DNA of 61,541 bases from Cytauxzoon felis (taxonomy: Eukaryota; Apicomplexa; Aconoidasida; Piroplasmida; Theileriidae). Position numbers and translations under genes: made by a program. This document shows, in pieces, positions 12,124-21,287 of the stretch. Numbering within the stretch: position 1 is the stretch's first letter; each line of letters begins with the position of its first letter. The stretch lies in the NCBI GenBank assembly GCA_020283715.1, contig JAIQCW010000132.1, positions 1-61,541 of the forward strand, given 5' to 3'. The notes beneath the pieces are model-generated. The model saw only the letters and a list, made by a program, of their open reading frames with translations. It was not told the DNA's origin and searched no databases.

Positions 12124-12784
12124 ATTTTAATTGAAATTCTCTGGAAATATACTCTCAATTTAGATTATTAAGGCTAATTATACTACAATACATTAGCTAC
12201 TTTCAGATGATAGTATGATGAAGGCATGTAATGCTGAGTAAAAAAAGATAGACAATGAAATCCTCCGGAATAGAGGTATATAAGGAGAGAAGTTGAACAA
12301 TTTTTAGTAAATTATGATTTATATAATATTTAAATGTAAATTAATCTGATTTCTGGATACATTGTCTAGATTTACTAGACATTAAGAGGATAGTATCAAA
12401 GCACTTGTTTGCAGATTGAAGAATTAGACATGTTGAAGGCAAGATTCTTAACTGAAGATAAATAATATTACAGGGTAATTTATACGTAATTTTTACACGT
12501 ATTTAATAACAGTTGTAAAATAGTATATATGATCCTGGACTTGGACCTTCACCGTGAGAATACCACCCATACCGATGTATGTATCAATGTATATACTAAA
12601 AATATTAAGTAGTAATTTGTATAATAATTTATTAATGAAGTATAAAGAATTTTATTGTAGTTGTTTAATTTTTGTTAAATGTAAATTTCCTTAGATGGTG
12701 ATAATCTTCTGTACATACCCATCATATAGGAATCCTCATCGATTTTATCATTGAAGTTTATAATCCCAAGTACATTTTAATTTC
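12124..12784. other. AT-rich intergenic region, divergent promoters
   Basis: About 660 bp between the start of the MLO-like gene (-) and the start of the CCCH gene (+), so it probably holds both promoters. I see no ORF, repeat or RNA gene. Confidence 0.5.
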
Positions 12785-13948
12785 ATGGTAACTTCGCCCA
12801 TAACTGATGATAGGATGTCCACTAAACGCTACACTGTACGTCCATCAACATCTGTTCCACCTGAAGTCCAATCCACCTCTTCTTCCACTTGCCGTGGAGC
12901 CTCTCCACCTGAGGTCCGTCCTGCCGTCAGCTCTCCACTTGAGGTTACAACCAGTGTTCCACTCGGCGTGGAGCCCTCTTCCAATTACCTATCTCTAAAG
13001 AGTAATCCCACTCCCGGAGATCGTGGTGAAGGTAGTGATGGATCATCCATCATGGGAATGATGGAAGATGGTTCTAAGGATGTGTTAAATGTAACTTCAA
13101 ATGCACTACCCGTAGCTGATCTCAGGGAAGCGGAGGGGGAAGTAAATAGAAGAGCTGTCTGCAAGACGACCTCAGGTGGAATGCGTAGTGGTATCGGCAG
13201 GAATCTAACTTCAGTTGAAACGCCTAATGGAAATATATCGGGTTTATATAATGTAGATGATTTATCCTTCATGAAGTCTGATAGGATATTGGAGCATCGT
13301 TCTAGATTGAGGAAGAAATCTCGTTCTGTAGAGGGTGCTAGGAAGCATAGGAGGCGTTATATGGAGATATTACAGAGGCGTGCATCTAAGAAGAAGTGTA
13401 ATGATAATATAATTTATAAATTGAGTACTATATGTAAATATTATTATCGCAATGGTAATTGTATTCATGGAGATGATTGTAAATATTCTCATGATTGTAT
13501 ACCTTTAACATCTAAAGATTTGAAATTATGTCAATTTTATATAAAAATTCCAAGTGAATGTAAATTTACAGCAGAAGAATGTAAATATTCACATGATCCA
13601 AAATTATTTTTATGTAGGCTTAATGTATTAAATGGTACATGTCCTATTGGTGATAAATGTATTTTTGATCATAAAACTATAGATGAAATAAATTTAATGG
13701 ATGATACAGAAAAACTTAAATTTTGTTATAATAATAAAAAATTTCTTACAAAATTACTTATAGATTATTTAATAACTAATAGTTTTATTGATAAATCTTC
13801 TATTGATATTAATGATTATGATAATTCATCAATAGAATTAATTAAAAATGCATTAATAAAATTAAATTATAATGATATCAATAAAATGAAATGGTATCTT
13901 AAATATATTTTAATGATTATAGAAAAAGATTTAGAAACATTAAATTAA
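12785..13948 (+). CDS. Triple CCCH zinc-finger protein
   Basis: A single exon of 387 residues. Residues ~24-132 are a translated HS element (PPEV...TSGG). After a basic stretch (RSRLRKKSRS..., residues ~170-200) come three CCCH fingers: CKYYYRNGNC...CKYSH, CQFYIKIPSECKF...CKYSH and CRLNVLNGTC...CIFDH. Such tandem fingers bind RNA, for example in CPSF30-type 3'-processing and in splicing or decay factors, so a nuclear RNA role is likely. The C-terminus is Asn/Ile/Lys-rich and helical. I tested excision of the element as an intron from the GTACGT before it to the TTCAG after it; this shifts frame to an early stop, so the element is probably translated. The stop codon lies 1 bp from that of BUD20 on the other strand. 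Confidence 0.88.
   Translation: MVTSPITDDRMSTKRYTVRPSTSVPPEVQSTSSSTCRGASPPEVRPAVSSPLEVTTSVPLGVEPSSNYLSLKSNPTPGDRGEGSDGSSIMGMMEDGSKDVLNVTSNALPVADLREAEGEVNRRAVCKTTSGGMRSGIGRNLTSVETPNGNISGLYNVDDLSFMKSDRILEHRSRLRKKSRSVEGARKHRRRYMEILQRRASKKKCNDNIIYKLSTICKYYYRNGNCIHGDDCKYSHDCIPLTSKDLKLCQFYIKIPSECKFTAEECKYSHDPKLFLCRLNVLNGTCPIGDKCIFDHKTIDEINLMDDTEKLKFCYNNKKFLTKLLIDYLITNSFIDKSSIDINDYDNSSIELIKNALIKLNYNDINKMKWYLKYILMIIEKDLETLN
12855..13180 (+). repeat. HS element copy 10 (exonic)
   Basis: A complete 326-bp copy in sense and in frame within the CCCH gene. It contains the exon-type spacer encoding GSSIMGMMEDGSKDVLN, core A, core B and several caps. Its length is not a multiple of 3, so the exact insertion borders differ slightly from the ends given. 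Confidence 0.93.
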
Positions 13949-13949
13949 T

Positions 13950-14853
13950 CTAATTCCCATTATATGGTACATAATTTATTAATAATTTCATACGCCTCTT
14001 ATGTGACTTATGTCTAGTATGCGATAATAATGATGCATCATCAACAAAATAACGATCACAAAATTTACAATAAAACATCCCTATATATATATATATACTC
14101 GTATCCATAGAAGACATTTCCACTCCACCTGATGTTACAATCCAACTCTTCTCTACAAGATCTCTCTTCGTCCTGCAGACAGCTCTTCTATTTACTTCCC
14201 CCTCCAGCTCCCGTAGATCGCTTCCAGGTTCCACTTGAGGTTATAAACCTAATCTCGTCGAGATAAGGGTAAAGTGATGGAATTCATGTTTGTGAGGATA
14301 TCTCAATGGATATAAATTGGAATGAAGTGATATTCAGTAAACTCAATACAATCATCAAATTCCTTTTCAATGAAGTATTGACATCATAAATATATCCAAT
14401 AATCACTACACAATCTTCGGTAGTTTCCCCAGAAATTCAGGATTTCCTTCAAATTTTAGAGGTAAAAATGAAGTAGTGAAATTAGTGATTGGACCTCAGG
14501 TGGAACCCGTAGCTGATCTCAGGGAAGCGGAGGGGTAAATAAATAAGGAAGGCGCCACACCGAGTGGAAGGAGAGTTGAATTGGACCTCAGGTGGATTGG
14601 CAATGTTCCTTCGTGTTAAGCATACCTTTGCCTTGGACATCATATTGAGGAGTTGTATGTGTTTCCTCAGTGATGTGACCATTTTGGTCTCTTTCTTTTA
14701 TTAGTGATTCATAGACTGAGATTTAATTATTTTATAATTTTAAAACATACTTTCATCTAGATCTTTACCTCGATGTTTCAAATCTCTTACACCGCGCTTA
14801 ACTGATCTATTATGACCCATACCTTTATGACGAGCTTTCTGACGCTTACCCAT
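13950..14853 (-). CDS. BUD20: BUD20/ZNF593-like C2H2 zinc-finger ribosome biogenesis factor
   Basis: Three exons (14853-14751, 14715-14626, 14080-13950) with consistent phases give 107 residues. The N-terminus is the basic MGKRQKARHKGMGH region, followed by RDLKHRGKDLDEIYESL, the family's DLD signature. Exon 3 supplies the single C2H2 finger FYCKFCDRYF...LLSHTRHKSHKRRMK. In yeast, Bud20 is a shuttling pre-60S factor. Intron 2 is 545 nt because it holds HS copy 11 with an R unit; intron 1 is 35 nt. It starts 66 bp from the tRNA-Ser gene and its stop is 1 bp from that of the CCCH gene. Confidence 0.92.
14124..14596. repeat. HS element copy 11 with R unit (intron)
   Basis: Two inverted core B arms flank a full R unit (about 14247-14495). 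The left arm has the AGC/GCT stem variant (14209-14229); the right arm has ordinary core B. This shows the composite form best. Confidence 0.92.
14247..14495 (+). repeat. R unit, complete example
   Basis: A dispersed ~240-bp sequence starting near the palindrome ATCTCGTCGAGAT and ending near GGTAAAAATGAAG. Other copies lie at about 25215-25450, 30240-30470, 33630-33865, 39860-40105, 44470-44690, 55190-55435 and 58465-58690, with partial copies at both window ends. Copies differ at many sites and contain stops in all frames, so it is probably non-coding. Confidence 0.88.
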
Positions 14854-14919
14854 TATTATATTTAATTTATTAACGTTTAAATATAAATTTATATATAAAT
14901 TATCACATTTTATAAAATT

Positions 14920-15001
14920 CGACGGCTGCAGGATTCGAACCTGCGCGGGCACAGCCCATTGGATTTCAAGTCCAACTCCTTAACCGCTCGGACAAACCGC
15001 C
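14920..15001 (-). tRNA. tRNA-Ser (UGA)
   Basis: Read on the minus strand: acceptor GGCGGTT pairs with AGCCGTC, anticodon loop CTTGAAA gives anticodon TGA, and the T arm is GCAGG-TTCGAAT-CCTGC. The long variable arm (about GGGCTGTGCCC) is typical of class II tRNA-Ser. No intron. Confidence 0.97.
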
Positions 15002-15130
15002 CCTTGCAAGGGCCTGAATCTAATTATTATATTATAATGTAACAACCACCAAATGAAATTATTTATAGACATTCTCATAATATAGAATACTATACATCCC
15101 AATATTAGTGATATATGTGAAGTCGTTCCT

Positions 15131-15322
15131 TACCACTCGCCGTGGTGGCTCTTCCAATTACCTATCTCTAAAGAGTATAGCCACTCCCGGAGATCGTGGC
15201 GATGAGAAAGTATGGATGTAACCTCAAGTGGAACCCGGAGCTGATCTCAGGGAAGCGGAGGGGGAATTAAATAGAAGAGCTGTCTGCAAGACAACGAAAG
15301 TTGGATAGACCTTAGGTGGTGC
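15131..15322 (+). repeat. HS element copy 12 (intergenic)
   Basis: CCACTCGCCGTGGTGG cap, core A, core B and GTCTGCAAGAC cap. It lies between tRNA-Ser and the F-box/CDK/cyclin gene, about 155 bp upstream of the latter's ATG. Confidence 0.9.
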
Positions 15323-15476
15323 GCCCAGTAGAAGATAAAACGTCACCTTCGATAGAAGGAATCTTCGATGGAGACAATGCTCTAGTATTAGTCTCCTTCC
15401 GTTGTGATGGAAAATTCTTCTCATGTTCATGGGTATTAGAGTTATAATGTAAGAAGAATAATGGTAATGTGTAATA

Positions 15477-18400
15477 ATGTGTATAGAGTTTTATATAAAT
15501 TGTTTCAATGTGCCTATTGATTTGACTTTTGAGGTATTAAAGTACTTGAATCCTAATGATTTATTTGGGGTTTGTCTATTGGTCTCGAGTAGATGGTACT
15601 GTACGATTGCAGCTTCAAATGTATGGGATTTATACGAAAGTAGACATGGTATACTCTCTAGGATAACATATAATCCTCAATTGTTATTATGTGATCGTCG
15701 GTCCAAAGGTAGGATTTACGTGGGAAAATATTACAAATGCGGTAATGAGAATAGAGAGGATATTGTCATACGGGTAATTGACTTGGCATTAATTAACGCT
15801 GGATATGACGACGGAGTACCCGCATCCATATTAAGAGAGTGTTCATATATACAAAAATTAGATCATCCATCAATATTAAAATGTTACGGTGCTCAAATTA
15901 TCGATAAAAATCTCTACATCATCTCAGAGTACATAAAATACAACCTCTTAAATTACCTCTACATTATACGATACCACCTACTTGATTATATCCATAATGA
16001 ACCTTTAATCAAGTCGTTGTCTACACCACCTGAGGTCCAATCACTTTCTTCTCAGTTTCCCATTACCGTGGAGGCTTCTCCACTTGAGGTTACCTCCACC
16101 ACAAGTCCTTCCACTATTCCTCTTGCAGAGAGCTCTTTTAATTACCTATCTCTAAAGAGTAATCCCACTCCCGGAGATCGTGGTGAAGGTAGTGATGGAT
16201 CATCCATCATGGGAATGATGGAAGATGGTTCTAAGGATGTGTTAAATGTAACCTCAAGTGGAATACCCGCAGCTGATCTCAGGGAAGCGGAGGGGGAAGT
16301 AAATAGAAGAGCTGACGGCAGGACCTCCAGTGATATCCCTAGCTGTAGAAGAACATCTCTGAAGTCTTTAATTCTTGAGATCTTCAGGGATTTGATATTA
16401 TCATTACACTTCTTGCATTCAAGGGATATAATTCATAGGAATTTGAAACCTGAGAATATATTTGTTATATGTGACGGAGGTTTGGAATATAAAGGATTGA
16501 AGATTGGTGATTTATATTCGAGTAGATTTATGTGTAATAGTAATAAAGAGTATACACCTGAATGGCCTAAAGAAAGGAATAGGAGTTATAGAGAGGATAG
16601 AAGAATGTATTATAAAGCTCCTGAAATTATATTGAGGTATAAATTCTATGATAAAGCTATAGATATTTGGGCTGCTGGTATAATCTTTTATGAAATGTGT
16701 TGTAACAAAACTATTTTCAATGCTGATAGTGAAATTAATCTCCTCTGGAATATTTTTGCAACATTTGGATTCCCCAATCAAAAAATAATCCAATCATTAC
16801 CCAAAGAACTCCAACATAATTGGAACCTACTCATCAATCCCTGGAAACCAATCAAACGAAAACATATCATTAAATGGTAAGTTAAAACGATCTTATTAAA
16901 CACTGTTCTCTACCTACGATTAGTATCACTTCACTCGTTCTGTAAACATCTCTCCACCTGAGGTTACATCCACCCGAGGTCGTCTTGCAGACAGCTCCTT
17001 TAATTACTTCCCCCTCCGCTTCCCTGAGATCAGCTACGGGTAGTCCACTTGAGGTTATATTATTACCTTTATGTTCTTCCGGGTTAAACTTTTTTTGTTC
17101 CTCCGGGTAGAATTTCCTGTTCTTAGGGGTAGACATACGGGGATGATCTACGGGAATCCGAAGGGAAGTAAATAGAGAGGCCACCACGGCGAGTGGAAGA
17201 AGAGTTGGATTGAACCTCAGGTGGAGAGCTGTCTGCAGGACCAACGGTGGAGGTAACCTCAGGTGGAGAGTATTATTAGATGGTAAATATTATTTATAGT
17301 ACAGAAGTGATTTTGTCATATTATGAGAGTAATGGTCAATTGGTATATTATAATTCGTTGAGAGATTTTTACATGTTGATGGGTGATAAGTGGTTAAATT
17401 TACTATTGGGTATATTAAATATCGATTTTGAATATAGATTTGATGCAACTTACATATTACAAAATTACTTTACAACGCCACACCTAAATAGTCATACAAC
17501 TACACTAACTCATAATCCACCCAATTGTCCACATGAATTATACACCTATAAACAACTCAAAAAATATATCGTATGTTTATCAACACTTACACCTGAGGTT
17601 ACAACCTTATCTTCCACTCGCCGTGGTGGCTCTTTTAATTACTTCCCCTTCCAGCTCCCGTAGATCGCTTCCAGGTATTCCACCTGAGGTCTTGTTCCTA
17701 GGGGTAGACAATCTTCGTTCTTCTGGGCTGTACTTTTTTGTTCCTCCGGGTATAATTCCTGTTCTTAGGGGTTAACATATTTACGTTCTTCCGGGTAGAC
17801 ATTATACCGAGGATGATCTACGGGAATCCGAGGGGAAGTAAATAGAAGAGCTGACGGCAGGACGACCTCAGGTGGATGTAGAGTGGTAAATATTTTAATG
17901 ATATTAATATATAGGTGAATAATTATTTTATGATTCAATTTAATTATGATTTATCTAGTGAGACTATTCATTTAGCTGAATCATATTTGAAAGAGGTGAT
18001 AAAGATAAATGTATTTAGTGATAATGAACTTCATTTAGTATCGATTGGATGTATAAAAATTGCTGATAATTATAATGAGATCTCACAAGAATATTATAAA
18101 ACTAATAGTGCTATAGAATATTTTGATGTTTCAAGTACATTATTTGATATATCAAATATAATTTTTACACCTTTAGATATAATTAATATTGAAAAATATA
18201 TTTTGAAATTAATAAAATTCAATCTATTCAATGAAACTTTAAATTATTATATCATCAAATTTGGAAAATTTTTTGAATTCCAATTAGAATCTGATCAATT
18301 TAAATTCGCTCTCTTCATTTCTGATCTATCACTCTATTCATGGATACTCGATCAATTCACTAATCAACTCAAAGCAAAAATCATATGGCTACTCACAATC

Positions 18401-19300
18401 TATAAATACTTCATCACCATCCCCAACAACAATAATCATACATATACTTCTAATTCATCATCACCTGCAACTCCACCTGAGGTCCAATCCAACCTCTCTT
18501 TTCCATTGCATGGAGCCTCTTCCAATTACCTATCTCTGAAGAGTAGAACCACTCCCAGAGATCGTGGCGGTGATGGAGGTAGAGATGTAACCTCAAGTGG
18601 AAGTGGACTACCCGTAGCTGATCTCAGGGAAGCGGAGGGGGAAATAAATAGAGTAAGCCTCCACGGCGAGTGGAACAGAGATCGGACCTCAGGTGGAAGA
18701 AGGGATTGGACCTACAGTGTTGGTAAAGATGCCCTCCGTGAATTAAAGAGAAAGATGATTGAACATGATGCTAGGAGTGGATATTTGGGCATCTCAGATA
18801 ATAAAAAGTGTATTCCTGCCTGTAATTCTAGACTTATTCCACCATCATTTACACCTCCTAATCCACGAGCTACTACTGAATCGACAATAGATTTCTATGC
18901 AACAACAGTTGATGTCAAACGATCAAAATTGAACAAAAAGCGATGTACAATTCAATTATCTAGACATAATAGGTATAAAGAAAGTGTAAGATCCAAATTT
19001 GAGAAGATAATGTTCAAGTCTGAAGAACAATTTAACTCGCTGGCAGACGAAGTACGAGTCTGGGATTGTATTTGCTGTATGAATTATTTTGAAGACCTAA
19101 TTTATATCAAATGTAATAAATTAAGATTAAATCATGATATTAACTCGATTTTTCTAGTAAATCAAATGAAAATTGAAGGGATTAGGAAGGATATACCCCT
19201 CGAGGCTCTACTGATAATAATAGATCCTAATCTCCATGAATATTTATACTTTATGGGTATCGAAAGAAGCTGTAGACAAATTGTATCATATTATAAATGA
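15477..19300 (+). CDS. F-box / CDK-like pseudokinase / cyclin-box fusion
   Basis: Exons 15477-16876, 17300-17570 and 17915-19300 have matching phases and give about 1,018 residues. Residues ~10-55 are an F-box (PIDLTFEVLKYLNPNDL...VWDLY). Residues ~75-555 form a CMGC/CDK-type kinase fold with GVPASILRE, LDHPSILK, KAPEIILRY, DIWAAGIIFYE and FEYRFDATYILQNYF. The beta-3 lysine is Arg (IVIRVIDL), HRD is HRN (HRNLKPEN) and DFG is DLY, so it is probably catalytically dead. A cyclin box follows (LSSETIHLAESYL, SIGCIKIADNYNE). Its first helix spans the exon 2/3 junction (LKKYI|VNNYF), which argues for one mRNA. HS elements sit in exon 1 (kinase lobe), both introns and exon 3. Cyclin F is a known F-box plus cyclin-box protein, but I know of no version that also contains the kinase. 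The likely role is an SCF-linked cell-cycle scaffold. Confidence 0.82.
16025..16327 (+). repeat. HS element copy 13 (exonic, in kinase domain)
   Basis: In sense and in frame between kinase subdomains, just before the helix leading to HRN. It carries the exon-type GSSIMG spacer, core A, core B and caps, adding about 100 residues in a surface-loop position. Confidence 0.93.
16952..17267. repeat. HS element copy 14 with TTCCGGGT unit (intron)
   Basis: An inverted core B arm, then the TTCTTCCGGGT tandem unit (about 17080-17130), then a right arm with the GGAT/ATCC-type core. In intron 1 of the fusion gene. Confidence 0.9.
17589..17876. repeat. HS element copy 15 with TTCCGGGT unit (intron)
   Basis: Left arm with the AGC/GCT core variant, four or more 12-mer GTTCTTCCGGGT/GTTCTTAGGGGT units, and right arm with the GGAT/ATCC core. 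In intron 2 of the fusion gene. Confidence 0.9.
18472..18697 (+). repeat. HS element copy 16 (exonic)
   Basis: In sense and in frame in exon 3 after the cyclin box, with a TCCATTGCATGGA cap at 18502-18514, core A, core B and the final ACCTCAGGTGGA. Confidence 0.92.
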
Positions 19301-19473
19301 AATGTAACTATAATTTCATATAAATCTATGAATGTTATATGTTTTTTTATAGCACTATTCGCCAAAGTCCAGTTCAACTTCCCAACATTGGATGATTCCA
19401 TCAGTGTCAAACGTAGTTTTATAAATTTGTCATTTGTAATTTATCCTTAGTTATTAAATTTTTATCGTTATTT

Positions 19474-21279
19474 ATGGCTAATAGTAAATTGTCATATTTC
19501 AATATTGGTGAATTATATGAACATTTGGGTTCAAAATGTTTCCATTCCACTCCTCTCACCAGTATTAAATGGAAGGTCCATCCAATGGTCATTTTCACCA
19601 TATTGGATTCATATATGAGGAGAGAGGAAGGACAACATAATGTAATTGGTACACTACTTGGTATAGTTTGTGAAGGTAGCACAGTTGAGATAACAGATTG
19701 TTTTGTTGATAGGCATTCACTCACTGATGAAGTATGTTTTATAATTTCCCTTATTTATTTTATTTTAGGGCTTATTACAAATTATTAAAGATCATCATGA
19801 AAATATGTTCGAACTCAAACAAAGAATCAACCCCAAAGAACAAGTAGTAGGATGGTAAGTTTAAGAATTATAAATATCTTATCCATAATTATATAGGTTT
19901 TGTACAGGTTCTGAAATGACAGAATTAACATGTGCAGTTCATGGATGGTTTAAACAATTCAATTCAGTATCTAGATTCTATCCACAACCAAATTTATATG
20001 AACCAATACATCTACTAGTAGATGCCACCTGCGATAGCGGATCCATGATGATCAAAGTATGTTTAACATCAAACGAATCCAATTGACCTATACCTGATGT
20101 TACATTCCTGCCGTCAGCTCTCCACCTGAGGTCCAATCCAACTCTTCTTCCACTCGGCGTGGAGCCTCTTCCAATTACCACCCCTCGGATTCCCTTAGAT
20201 CATCCTCGGTATAATGTCTACCCGGAGGAACAGACAGCATAACCTCTAGTGGAACCCGTAGCTGATCTCAGGGAAGCGAAGGGGGAAGTAATTAGAAGAG
20301 CTGACGGCAGGATGAAGAGATGTGGATGGACCTCAGGTGGAGTTGACGACATCTTAGTTATAATCTTCTTCTTTAAATTATATTTAATTCTGTAGGCTTA
20401 TGTTCAATTGCCATTGACGATAACTAAGGATGCTTGTTTTCAATTCCATGAGGTGGATTTGGAATTATTGGTAGCACAATCGGATACTGCAGGAAGTAAG
20501 TTGTAATGGTAAGAGTAATATTAACGTTATTATTATAGTTTCAACATTATTAAAATCGCTAGATAATTGGAAAACACGTAAATTACATACACGTGACTCT
20601 ATCTCACCAAACTCTTTCGAAAATTCACTCCATAGACTCAAAGATCTAATCGATAAATGCGTCAAATATATCGAAAATATAAATGTATGTTCATGTAAAC
20701 ATAATTAACACTATGTACAATGCATCTATTTTTCCACTCGCCGTTGCACCTGAGGTCCGATCCTGGCCTCTATTGGTCCTGCCGTCAGCTCTTCTATTTA
20801 CTTCCCCCTCCGCTTCCCTGAGATCAGCTGCGGGTTCCACTTGAGGTCATGTACTACACTTCATTCCACCTTCACTTCTGCCACGATCTCTGGGAGTGGC
20901 TTTACTCTTTAGAGATAGGTAATTGGAAGAGCTGACGGCAGGACTAACCTCAGGTGGTGAGCTGTCTGCAAGACTAACGGTAGATGCGAGTGGGATTAGT
21001 GATATTTGATGATTATAATTATATATAGGAGAGTAATGGTGCATTGAAGATGGATCCGGAGGTGGGTAGATTTTTATTGAAGAGTTTATCTACTGATTGT
21101 TTGATGAGTCCTGAGAGTTTAGAACAAGTATGTGAATTATCATTACAAGATAATTTAATGGTAAATTTTAATTATTATAAATAATTTATTATTAAATTTA
21201 ATTATTATAGATTGCATATTTGGCAAATTTAGCAAATTTACAATTCGCACTTGCAGAACATCTTAACGCATCCTTTTAA
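19474..21279 (+). CDS. EIF3F: Eukaryotic translation initiation factor 3 subunit F
   Basis: Seven exons (19474-19731, 19769-19854, 19897-20056, 20396-20495, 20539-20684, 21029-21160, 21211-21279) with all phases consistent give 316 residues. The MPN domain starts at VHPMVIFTILDSYMRR and continues through NVIGTLLGI, VVGWFCTG and ELTCAVHGWF. It lacks the metal-binding JAMM histidines, as expected for the inactive MPN of eIF3F. The C-terminal helices (LQDNLM, AYLANLANLQFAL) match the family end. It is part of the cytoplasmic eIF3 complex. Introns 3 and 5 (339 and 344 nt) each contain an HS element; the others are 37-50 nt. Its stop is 8 bp from that of the convergent BRCT gene. Confidence 0.95.
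20092..20341 (+). repeat. HS element copy 17 (intron)
   Basis: CCACTCGGCGTGGAGCC cap, a left arm with the GGAT/ATCC-type core, a short CCCGGAGGAAC unit, and a right core B arm with CTGACGG cap. In eIF3F intron 3. Confidence 0.9.
20733..20981 (-). repeat. HS element copy 18 (intron)
   Basis: Core B arm, spacer, inverted core A, and CTGACGGCAG and GTCTGCAAGAC caps. In eIF3F intron 5, antisense. Confidence 0.9.
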
Positions 21280-21287
21280 ATATAAAA

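Noticed and set aside
12827..13209. The exonic HS copy in the CCCH gene as an intron (GTACGT to TTCAG)
   Set aside because: Removal shifts the frame and gives an early stop before the zinc fingers, while the unspliced frame is fully open.
15477..16880. A kinase-only gene ending at 16880
   Set aside because: The stop lies in a GTAAGT donor. The next exon supplies the missing C-terminal kinase helices in matching phase.
17930..19300. A separate cyclin gene starting at the internal Met near 17930
   Set aside because: The first cyclin-box helix would be cut off; its N-terminal half lies in exon 2 in phase with exon 3.
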